NCBI GenBank assembly: GCA_031550405.1
Contig: JAVBOP010000077.1
Location: forward strand, 1 to 5,152
Length of the DNA: 5,152 nt
Reading direction: 5' to 3'
Source of the DNA: JAVBOP01 sp031550405
Lineage (GTDB): Bacteria; Bacteroidota; Ignavibacteria; Kapaibacteriales; UBA2268
The position numbers and the translations under genes were made by a program. The notes below the pieces were generated by a model. The model worked only from the letters and a program-made list of their open reading frames with translations. It was not told the DNA's origin and did not search any database. This document shows, piece after piece, positions 1 to 5,152 of this stretch; position 1 is the stretch's first letter, and each line of letters opens with the position of its first letter.

Positions 1-810
1 TTTTTCATAAACTGGACAGATGAGGCGGGCAATGTCATTTCAACAAGTGCAATAGATAGCGTAACCATCATAAAAGACAGTGTGTTAGTGGCGAACTTTA
101 AAGCCATTCCAATGCCATCAGCAACATTTATAATTCGAGCAAGCGAGCATAAATTAGTCAGCCCAAATGCGGCAAATTACGAAATACCGATATATATCAC
201 AGCGGATAAAGACGTAGCAGCCTCTAACCTGTATATAGATAAGTTAGTTATAGAAATGGATAGAAATATATATTATCCAACGAATGCAACAAGCACAATC
301 GCTAACAATATGCGAAATACAACACTTACGAATATACCGCTGCCTGAGCTTGTCGAAGGCAAAGAAGCGCTATTATGCACAATCAAAGGCGATGTTTTGC
401 TCGGCGATATTGACAGTTCGGGCATTGTCATAAATGAGGTTAACTTCTCGGATAATATGAAGTTAGAGCAATTGGACACGATAAACGGCTATATCACACT
501 TGATATATGCCGTGAAGGCGGCGAGAGGTTGATAATGCAGGGCAATGTGCCATACGTGCATGTTCTTGTAAATCCCGCAAAATCAACGCTTTACGTTCGC
601 TGCCAAACACTCGAGGCAGGCGGACACAGTTTGGATATAGTCGATGTTCCGGGCAATTCCGCAACCGTCAAAACTTGGCAAGTAAATTTATCTGATGAGC
701 GCCTGTATGAATGCGAAATCGACATAAGTCAATACAGCGAAGGCGCTTACACTATCATCATGCACACCCCGACAAAAGACTACACCGCTGGCTTTGTGGT
801 AGCAGAATGA
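1..810 (+). CDS. Surface/secreted protein, C-terminal part (InlB-like repeat end, cohesin-like region, T9SS-type C-terminus); 5' end outside window
   Basis: The frame is open from base 1 to the TGA at 808-810, giving 269 residues of a longer protein; the GTG at 82 is internal. Residues 1-33 (NWTDEAGNVIST ... LVANF) read like the end of a divergent InlB B-type (Flg_new_2-like) repeat, a module found in tandem in surface proteins. Residues about 45-195 are beta-rich, with alternating hydrophobic strands and a LLGD segment; they resemble cohesin-like beta-sandwich regions of FCB-group proteins, with no catalytic motif. Residues 211-269 fit a T9SS sorting domain: an LDIVDVPG strand in place of the usual 'lyDllG', then EIDISQYSEGAYTIIMHTPT, then a final AGFVVAE strand. 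The protein is therefore probably exported through the outer membrane and surface-attached or released; this is inference. The T9SS call is moderate because the last residues are not the common basic ending. The substrate or binding partner is unknown. It converges on the corA-like gene. Confidence 0.8.
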   Translation, partial: FFINWTDEAGNVISTSAIDSVTIIKDSVLVANFKAIPMPSATFIIRASEHKLVSPNAANYEIPIYITADKDVAASNLYIDKLVIEMDRNIYYPTNATSTIANNMRNTTLTNIPLPELVEGKEALLCTIKGDVLLGDIDSSGIVINEVNFSDNMKLEQLDTINGYITLDICREGGERLIMQGNVPYVHVLVNPAKSTLYVRCQTLEAGGHSLDIVDVPGNSATVKTWQVNLSDERLYECEIDISQYSEGAYTIIMHTPTKDYTAGFVVAE

Positions 811-831
811 GGGAGAAGGGTGGCCATTTTA

Positions 832-871
832 AAATACTTCCCACTACTTTTGCTAAGAATGGGAAGTATTT
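832..871. terminator. Probable bidirectional terminator between convergent genes
   Basis: The arms 832-843 (aaatacttccca) and 860-871 (tgggaagtattt) are a perfect 12-bp inverted repeat with a 16-nt loop. The loop can form a further small ctt/aag stem (847-849 with 855-857). It lies between two genes that end toward each other (stops at 810 and 881), where a shared terminator is expected. The tails are only moderately T-rich: TATTT-ATTTA on plus, and TATTTTAAAA on minus. Termination efficiency cannot be judged from sequence. Confidence 0.65.
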
Positions 872-880
872 ATTTACGTT

Positions 881-1810
881 CTACAACAGGTTTCGGCGGC
901 GGAGGAAGATAACGCCAATCAAAGTTAACATCAGAGTAATACCCATGACCAACAGAAAGCCGTAAGCGGAATCTTCAAGATTGTTGCGGAGATTCATGCC
1001 GTATAAACTTGCCACAAGCGTTGGTATCATTAGCACAACGGTTATCGAAGTCAGCTTTTTCATGATGTCATTCACGTTGTTCGAGATAATCGAAGCATAG
1101 GCGTCCATCGTTCCAGCTAAAATATCGCTATGCACATTCGTGGTCTCAATTGCCTGTTTCAGCTCAATTTCAACGTCTTCGAGCAGCTCTGCATCAAATT
1201 CGGAATCCATTACCTTAAGATTTTTTAATTTAGAAAGCAAAATATGATTGCCTTTGAGCGAGGTTATAAAAAATACAAGGCATTTTTCAATTTTCAGAAG
1301 CGTTTGCAAATCTTCATTTTTAATAGACCTCTCAAGTTCCTTTTCTGCCATTTTTATATTGATGTTAATTTGCTTTAAGTACTTTTGAAACCAAACAGAT
1401 GATGAAAGAAAAAGCCTCAGCAAAAAATTATAATTGTTGTCAATAAATATGGATTTGCGCTGAGTGTAGAGAATGAAATCGGGAATTACATCGTTGTTGT
1501 AAAAGCAAATCGACGCAATAACATCGCCACGCATCACAATTCCAAGCGGCACAGTTGCAAATGGAGTTGATTCGTCCTGCTTGATTGGAATCCGCATAAT
1601 TATCAAAATCCAGCCGTCTTCGATTTCAATGCGCGGACGTTCATCAATGTCTTCAATATCGTAAAGAAAATCTAACGGAACTTCTAACTCGTTTATTATA
1701 TAATCCTTATCCTGTTGTGTAGGACAAGTTACATTAATCCAGCATTTCGGTTGCCAATGGTTTATTGCAACCAATCCTTGCTTATTTCCATTATTTAAAA
1801 AGGTAACCAT
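881..1810 (-). CDS. corA: CorA family magnesium/divalent cation transporter
   Basis: A 309-residue protein, close to the usual CorA length. CorA proteins are homopentameric inner-membrane channels for Mg2+ (some members Co2+, Ni2+ or Zn2+). Residues 1-130 form the cytoplasmic alpha/beta domain, including DERPRIE at 56-62, typical of this family. Residues about 140-253 are a long, charged, largely helical stretch leading into the pore. TM1 is about 254-270, followed directly by the signature YGMN (GMN at 271-273), the selectivity-filter motif. A short periplasmic loop (LRNNLEDSAY) precedes TM2 at about 284-303, and the chain ends in a basic RRR at 304-306, as expected for a cytoplasmic tail. 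The loop lacks the MPE of classical E. coli-type CorA, so this is a CorA-like subfamily and the exact ion is uncertain. The ATG is supported by GGAG seven bases upstream. The VOC gene lies 90 bp upstream on the same strand, so co-transcription is possible. Confidence 0.93.
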   Translation of the reverse strand: MVTFLNNGNKQGLVAINHWQPKCWINVTCPTQQDKDYIINELEVPLDFLYDIEDIDERPRIEIEDGWILIIMRIPIKQDESTPFATVPLGIVMRGDVIASICFYNNDVIPDFILYTQRKSIFIDNNYNFLLRLFLSSSVWFQKYLKQININIKMAEKELERSIKNEDLQTLLKIEKCLVFFITSLKGNHILLSKLKNLKVMDSEFDAELLEDVEIELKQAIETTNVHSDILAGTMDAYASIISNNVNDIMKKLTSITVVLMIPTLVASLYGMNLRNNLEDSAYGFLLVMGITLMLTLIGVIFLRRRNLL

Positions 1811-1817
1811 AGTTAGT

Positions 1818-1821
1818 CTCC
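1818..1821 (-). promoter_or_regulatory. Shine-Dalgarno sequence of the corA-like gene
   Basis: On the minus strand GGAG lies seven bases before the ATG at 1810 (ggagactaactATG). It is a canonical anti-16S match and spacing, and it fixes the start codon of the transporter. Clear Shine-Dalgarno sites are uncommon in many Bacteroidetes, so this is mildly informative about lineage. Confidence 0.6.
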
Positions 1822-1900
1822 GTTAATTTTATAACAATAAAAAATGTTTTTACATGTTTGGTTTATGAATTTTTTTTTAATAATTCTATTGGTATTTATT

Positions 1901-2401
1901 TTACTCTACACCTTCGTAAGCCTGTTTTAAAACAGCCATATCCAGCTTTTTCATTTGAAACATGGCATTACTCATGCATTGTATTTTTTTTGCGTCGGTA
2001 TCAGCCATCATTTCATTTAAAATAGTCGGCACAACCTGCCACGACAATCCAAACTTATCTTTCAGCCAGCCGCACATGCTTTCCTTGCCGCCGCCCGCAA
2101 GCAGGCTGTTCCAGTAATAATCGATTTCTTCCTGAGTTTCGCAATTGATAATGAACGAAACAGCTTCGGTAAAATTGAAAACGGGACCGCCATTCAGAGC
2201 AATAAATTCCATGCCTTCAATCCAAAAATTGACGGTCATTGCCGAACCTTCAGGCATACCGTGAAATTCAAAACCTTCCTTGCCAAATCGGGTAATCTGC
2301 CCAATGCGTGAGTTTTTAAAAATAGAAACATAAAAATTAGCAGCTTCTTCTGCCTGTTTATCAAACCAAAGGTTTGGCGTTATTTTCTGCAATGTTGCCA
2401 T
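1901..2401 (-). CDS. PhnB-like VOC superfamily protein (3-dmu-9_3-mt fold family)
   Basis: A 166-residue protein of the vicinal oxygen chelate superfamily, PhnB-like branch (Pfam 3-dmu-9_3-mt, a misleading name with no demonstrated methyltransferase activity). Family hallmarks are visible in order: the N-terminal TPNLWFDKQAEEAANFYVSIF at 8-28, the strand pair TVNFWIEGMEFIALNGGP at 56-73, the SFIINCETQEEIDYYWNSL segment at 82-100, and the signature CGWLKDKFGLSWQVVP at 110-125. The C-terminal AMFQMKKLDMAVLKQAYEG is also typical. The length is full for a single-protein member with the usual two beta-alpha-beta-beta-beta halves. The substrate is unknown; relatives are often annotated only as VOC family proteins, and the characterised superfamily includes glyoxalases and dioxygenases. 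No Shine-Dalgarno is visible before the ATG. The gene sits 57 bp downstream of glgA on the same strand, but no functional link to glycogen is evident. Confidence 0.92.
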   Translation of the reverse strand: MATLQKITPNLWFDKQAEEAANFYVSIFKNSRIGQITRFGKEGFEFHGMPEGSAMTVNFWIEGMEFIALNGGPVFNFTEAVSFIINCETQEEIDYYWNSLLAGGGKESMCGWLKDKFGLSWQVVPTILNEMMADTDAKKIQCMSNAMFQMKKLDMAVLKQAYEGVE

Positions 2402-2407
2402 AATATT

Positions 2408-2435
2408 ATTATAAATAAAATAGTTATAAAATCAA
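2408..2435 (-). promoter_or_regulatory. Possible sigma70-like promoter for the VOC gene (leaderless candidate)
   Basis: On the minus strand TTGATT (2435-2430) and TATAAT (2413-2408) are separated by 16 bases. TATAAT ends six bases before the ATG at 2401, so transcription would begin at or next to the start codon, giving a leaderless message. This would agree with the absence of a Shine-Dalgarno. The spacer is almost pure A+T, where TATAAT-like strings arise by chance, so the call is weak. The alternative is read-through from glgA. Confidence 0.25.
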
Positions 2436-2458
2436 GTTAATTATAATTTTAAATATTA

Positions 2459-3922
2459 TTATCTTACTTTTTCCAATGCCCACTCAAACACTTCCAAATA
2501 AGCATCGGCGCTTTTCGATGAGGAAAAATCTTCGCTCATTGCATTTTTGCGAGCTATATCAAGCATTTCCGGCGCATCATACAGCAGCAATCCTCTATGC
2601 AGCGCATGGGCAAACTCATCAGCATTATAGTTCCAAAAGACAAAACCATTTCCTGTCTTATAGTCTGGCACAAATTCATGCACAGTGTCTGCCAACCCGC
2701 CAGTGGCGCGGACTACAGGCAATGCACCGTATTTCATGGCATACATTTGCGTTAAGCCGCATGGTTCAAAGCGCGACGGAATCATCAAAAAATCGCTTGC
2801 CGCATAAACCGCATGCGACATCATTTCGTTATAACCTATATATATTATTGATAGATATGGATATTTAGCCTTGATATAATTAAAATAATCCTGATAATAT
2901 CTCTCGCCAGAACCAATCACCACAATGCGCATCCTTTTCTCCCACAAAAAAGTCTCCAGCTTGTTTATTACCAGTTCAAAGCCTTTCTGTTCGGTCATTC
3001 GCGAAATCATGCCAACGAGCGGCAAATCAAGGTTATCATAAATACCGTTATCATGCAATAGCTTATATTTTATATCTTTCTTATTTTCTAAGGTATTAGC
3101 CGTATAATTATCATAAATCAGCTTATCTGTTTGAGGATTCCATGCATTATAATCGACGCCATTTAAAATACCAATCAAATCGCTGCTGCGCTCATTCAAG
3201 ACATTGTGCAAGCCTTCGCCAAAGTACTCGGTTCGAATTTCAGCGGCATAAGTTGGGCTTACAGTCGTAATTTTATCCGCAAACATAATGCCTGTTTTCA
3301 TGTAATTTGTCCCGCCATAATACTCAAACCATGATCCGGGATAACAGTTTTCCATGCCAAAAGAAGCATATTCCATCGTCGCTTCGGGAGCGAACCTACC
3401 CTGATAAGCCAAATTATGTATAGTGAAAACGCCGGCGGTTCGAGAAAATATCCGTTCATTGCGATAATGAGTTTTTAGAAAAGCTAAAGAGTATGCAGTA
3501 TGATAATCGTTTGCATGTATTATATCTGGTTTAAAATTAAGAGCCTTAGCTGCTTCCAAAACAGCTCGCGAGAAAAAAATAAATCTCCTGTCATTATCCG
3601 CATATTCACGCAATTCGCCATACATACCATTCCTGTGAAAATATGTGTTATTCTCCAATAGATATATTTCTGCCTCGGAATTAGGCAGGCAGCCCTTCCA
3701 AAGTGTAGCATATTCAGTCCAATAACCCATTGAAACTATTAGAGTTAGATGAGTTGGCTTAAATCCGTATTTTTCTACATCAATTGATTTATATTTAGGG
3801 ATGATAATTATCGGTCTGTGTCCTTTCTTTTTCCATTCCATCGCCAAAGCAGAAACGACATCGGCAAGACCACCCGATTTAGCGAAAGGTGCAGCTTCGG
3901 TAGCAACTAATAATATATTCAT
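2459..3922 (-). CDS. glgA: Glycogen synthase (GT5, starch synthase-type)
   Basis: A complete 487-residue GT5 glycosyltransferase, about the usual length of bacterial GlgA (roughly 475-490). It transfers glucose from ADP-glucose (UDP-glucose in some lineages) to the non-reducing end of an alpha-1,4-glucan in the cytoplasm. The N-terminal Rossmann domain begins MNILLVATEAAPFAKSGGLA; KSGGLADV at 15-22 is the KxGGL nucleotide-sugar motif (K15). HANDYHTA at 136-143 and TIHNLAYQG at 167-175 line the acceptor cleft. The linker motif GILNGVDYNAWNP is at 251-263. In the C-terminal Rossmann domain, ISRMTEQKG places R308 and K313 at the phosphate-binding positions, and PSRFEPCGLTQ puts the conserved Glu at E386; ATGGLADTV follows at 406-414. 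All key residues are present, so the enzyme should be active. The ATG is preceded by AAGG seven bases upstream. No other glycogen genes are visible, and the donor sugar cannot be decided from sequence. Confidence 0.97.
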   Translation of the reverse strand: MNILLVATEAAPFAKSGGLADVVSALAMEWKKKGHRPIIIIPKYKSIDVEKYGFKPTHLTLIVSMGYWTEYATLWKGCLPNSEAEIYLLENNTYFHRNGMYGELREYADNDRRFIFFSRAVLEAAKALNFKPDIIHANDYHTAYSLAFLKTHYRNERIFSRTAGVFTIHNLAYQGRFAPEATMEYASFGMENCYPGSWFEYYGGTNYMKTGIMFADKITTVSPTYAAEIRTEYFGEGLHNVLNERSSDLIGILNGVDYNAWNPQTDKLIYDNYTANTLENKKDIKYKLLHDNGIYDNLDLPLVGMISRMTEQKGFELVINKLETFLWEKRMRIVVIGSGERYYQDYFNYIKAKYPYLSIIYIGYNEMMSHAVYAASDFLMIPSRFEPCGLTQMYAMKYGALPVVRATGGLADTVHEFVPDYKTGNGFVFWNYNADEFAHALHRGLLLYDAPEMLDIARKNAMSEDFSSSKSADAYLEVFEWALEKVR

Positions 3923-3929
3923 TTTGCAA

Positions 3930-3933
3930 CCTT
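3930..3933 (-). promoter_or_regulatory. Shine-Dalgarno sequence of glgA
   Basis: On the minus strand AAGG (within gtaagg) lies seven bases before the glgA ATG at 3922. Spacing is right and the match is short. It agrees with this Met, which also gives the typical MNILLVATEAAPFAKSGGL start of the family. Confidence 0.45.
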
Positions 3934-3955
3934 ACAAGATAGTGTAGAATAATTG

Positions 3956-3963
3956 CAAATATA
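3956..3963 (-). promoter_or_regulatory. Possible Bacteroidota-type -7 promoter box upstream of glgA
   Basis: The minus strand reads TATATTTG, a full match to the Bacteroidota -7 consensus TAnnTTTG, 33 bases before the glgA ATG. That would leave a leader of about 25 bases with room for the AAGG site. The upstream partner is imperfect: the nearest TTG on that strand ends 23 bases before the box rather than the usual 19-21. The intervening sequence is T-rich. Confidence 0.35.
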
Positions 3964-4069
3964 CGAAAAAAATAGAAACCATTAAGCAATAGAGTATTAT
4001 TAAAAAAAATTAATAATCGGGCATAAACTGACAATATTACAAATGAAATTTCCTGATGAATAATTATCA

Positions 4070-4158
4070 AATATTAGACTTTCCGTACAAGCTCCTGAGA
4101 AGTGGCAGCCCAAATAATAAAGGCGAACACATTGGTTCGCCTCTACAAATCTAATATT
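4070..4158. repeat. Candidate small palindromic/MITE-like element with inverted ends
   Basis: The outer ends 4070-4081 (aatattagactt) and 4147-4158 (aaatctaatatt) are inverted repeats matching at 11 of 12 positions. Between them lie a GC-rich block (4079-4112, 19 G/C of 34) that contrasts with the very AT-rich spacer to its left, and the hairpin at 4121-4142. No transposase frame and no clear target-site duplication is visible. The end sequences are AT-rich and partly self-complementary, so chance pairing is possible. The element ends six bases from the peptidase stop codon. Only copies elsewhere in the genome would establish mobility. Confidence 0.35.
4121..4142 (-). terminator. GGCGAAC hairpin, probable terminator of the S9 peptidase gene
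   Basis: The arms 4121-4128 (aggcgaac) and 4135-4142 (gttcgcct) are a perfect 8-bp stem with a 6-base loop. On the minus strand it begins 22 bases after the peptidase stop and is followed by TTATTATTT, giving a terminator-like shape. The sequence, with its flanking GTAGAGGCGAAC on the minus strand, resembles the dispersed GTAGGGGCGAAC...GTTCGCCC palindromes I recall from genomes of several phyla. It may therefore be a repeat that also serves as a terminator. Confidence 0.55.
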
Positions 4159-4164
4159 AAGATA

Positions 4165-5152
4165 TTACTTATAATTTTCGCCTTTGTACTGCTTGCCTTT
4201 TATTATCCAATCTGGAGCAGGCTTGCCAAGCAAATAATGGTCGAAAAATTCTTTCATTTTCACTGAATAATCCAACTTGTTCCAATAGCGTCCGGGCCAA
4301 TGAGGCTCATTAACATATTGCAACATGATAGCTGGAGCTTGGGCACGCCGCAAAGCCATATATAATTCAACACCTTGCTGCCATGGAACTGCTTCATCAA
4401 CATCGCCAAATTCAATCAAAAGAGGCGTTTTCATCTTATTAGCAAAAAATACAGGTGAATTGCGGATATATGCCTGCAAAGAATCCCATAAATTGCCACC
4501 TATACGGCTTTGCTGTGCTTCATATTGAAACTGCCTTGTGCGACCAGATTCCAATCTGATACCGCTATATGCACTGGTCATATTTCCAACGGGTGCACCA
4601 GCGCAAGCTGCTGCAAAATAATCGGTTTGCGTTACAATATATGCCGTTTGATATGCTCCCCAAGAATGCCCTTGAATACACATTTTGGTCGAATCTCCTA
4701 TGCCTTTTTCTGCAATATATCTGCAACCACTCAAAATAGACTGCAAAGCATCATCGCCCGGACTGCCAACGCCATATTTTATATCAACAAAAAACATTAC
4801 GTAACTGTCCATATATATATGATTTACAGGACGATGCGTTAGCTCTGGCATATAAAAACGATTTGTCCTGTCAGACATTTGGTCATAGAAATACACGAAT
4901 ATTGGGTACTTTTTCTTCGCGTCATAATTATCTGGTTTCACCAAATAACCTTGCAGCGTAGTATCTTTATATTTCCATTCGATAAGCTCTGTTGTCCCCC
5001 AATTAAATGTGTCTTTTATCGCTAAGTTTATATTTGATATACGCTTAGGTGTATTAAACGACATATCCGACATCCAATAATTAGGGAATACATCATACTT
5101 TTCTTGGGTAAATATAACTTTCGATACATCTTTTGCCTTGCGAATAGCCATA
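4165..5152 (-). CDS. S9 family (prolyl oligopeptidase-type) serine peptidase, C-terminal catalytic part; 5' end outside window
   Basis: The frame stays open to the right edge. The Met at 5151 is almost certainly internal, because the first ~45 residues (FPNYWMSDMSF, PKRISNIN) match the last propeller part that precedes the hydrolase domain in S9 relatives. Numbering from that Met, the alpha/beta-hydrolase domain starts near residue 50 (NWGTTELIEW). The nucleophile elbow is GHSWGAYQ with Ser163, the acid is most likely Asp252 in GDVDEAVPW, and His284 in NEPHWP completes the triad. APVGNMTSAYSGIRLESG (186-203) and QSRIGGNLWD (214-223) are characteristic of the Bacteroidota S9 clade. Known relatives cleave peptides after proline or small residues, usually in the periplasm or outside the cell. 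A signal peptide would lie beyond the window. The elbow has Ala where GxSxGG is usual. The C-terminal LLGKPAPDWIIKG is normal for the clade, so the 3' end is intact. Confidence 0.94.
   Translation of the reverse strand, partial: MAIRKAKDVSKVIFTQEKYDVFPNYWMSDMSFNTPKRISNINLAIKDTFNWGTTELIEWKYKDTTLQGYLVKPDNYDAKKKYPIFVYFYDQMSDRTNRFYMPELTHRPVNHIYMDSYVMFFVDIKYGVGSPGDDALQSILSGCRYIAEKGIGDSTKMCIQGHSWGAYQTAYIVTQTDYFAAACAGAPVGNMTSAYSGIRLESGRTRQFQYEAQQSRIGGNLWDSLQAYIRNSPVFFANKMKTPLLIEFGDVDEAVPWQQGVELYMALRRAQAPAIMLQYVNEPHWPGRYWNKLDYSVKMKEFFDHYLLGKPAPDWIIKGKQYKGENYK

Noticed and set aside
82..84. GTG start codon for the left-edge gene.
   Set aside because: The same frame is open upstream to base 1, and the upstream residues (NWTDEAGNVIST) belong to the same InlB-type repeat as LVANF, so the GTG is internal.
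400..435. GDIDSSG in the surface protein looks like a dockerin/EF-hand calcium loop (DxDxSG).
   Set aside because: The positions that should follow (a further Asp/Asn and an acidic ligand at 12) do not fit, there is no second copy, and the segment sits inside a beta-rich stretch.
711..965. An 84-codon plus-strand frame bridging the convergent gap.
   Set aside because: It overlaps the 3' ends of two well-supported genes and the terminator stem. Its Arg-rich translation is typical of an out-of-frame read.
1828..1833. TATAAA on the minus strand as a -10 box for the corA-like gene.
   Set aside because: It would place the transcription start on or inside the GGAG Shine-Dalgarno site, and no convincing -35 box is present.
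2476..2868. A 130-codon plus-strand frame antisense to glgA.
   Set aside because: It lies wholly within the conserved C-terminal domain of glgA, its protein has no recognisable motif, and it reads as a shadow of the real gene.
3996..4017. attatta/taataat inverted repeat with an A-rich loop in the glgA upstream spacer.
   Set aside because: The stem is made only of A-T pairs in very AT-rich DNA, so it would be unstable and is expected by chance.
3879..4070. A 63-codon hydrophobic minus-strand frame upstream of and overlapping glgA.
   Set aside because: It overlaps the glgA start in another frame, has no Shine-Dalgarno, and its Ile/Leu/Phe richness follows from AT-rich spacer DNA. It also covers the likely promoter.
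4325..4842. Two plus-strand frames antisense to the S9 peptidase.
   Set aside because: Both lie opposite strongly conserved catalytic-domain codons and give Cys-rich, low-plausibility proteins.
1..5152. A new defence, CRISPR, phage or biosynthetic system.
   Set aside because: All five coding regions fall in known families or fold types. No spaced direct repeats, transposase, integrase, nuclease-helicase pairing or structured RNA of note was found on either strand.

Overview
The window looks like chromosomal housekeeping and cell-surface sequence from an AT-rich member of the Bacteroidota/Chlorobiota (FCB) group. An uncultured Kapaibacteria-like or Ignavibacteria-like lineage is my best guess, inferred only from protein style. 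Three things point there. The left-edge protein pairs an InlB-type repeat end with a C-terminus resembling a type IX secretion (T9SS) sorting domain. The right-edge protein is an S9 peptidase of the Bacteroidota type. A Bacteroidota-style TAnnTTTG promoter box lies upstream of glgA. Two genes (corA and glgA) also have recognisable Shine-Dalgarno sequences, which many Bacteroidetes lack.

Layout: (1) 1-810, plus strand: 3' part of a large surface or secreted protein, open at the left edge. (2) 811-880: convergent gap with a perfect 12-bp inverted repeat, probably a shared terminator. (3) 881-3922, minus strand: three genes in transcription order, glgA (glycogen synthase), a PhnB-like VOC protein and a CorA-type divalent cation transporter. 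Their gaps are 57 bp, 95% A+T, and 90 bp. (4) 3923-4164: a 242-bp spacer holding the probable glgA promoter and, next to the peptidase stop codon, a compact 89-bp element. That element has near-perfect 11/12 inverted ends, a GC-rich core and a GGCGAAC...GTTCGCC hairpin. (5) 4165-5152, minus strand: C-terminal catalytic part of an S9 (prolyl oligopeptidase-type) serine peptidase, running off the right edge.

The genes do not form an obvious single pathway. GlgA makes alpha-1,4-glucan from ADP-glucose (or UDP-glucose), but no glgB, glgC or glgP is visible. The VOC protein and CorA may simply be read from the same transcript. No CRISPR array, RNA gene, transposase, phage gene or defence system was found. 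The most noteworthy feature is the small palindromic element at 4070-4158. The rest is ordinary.
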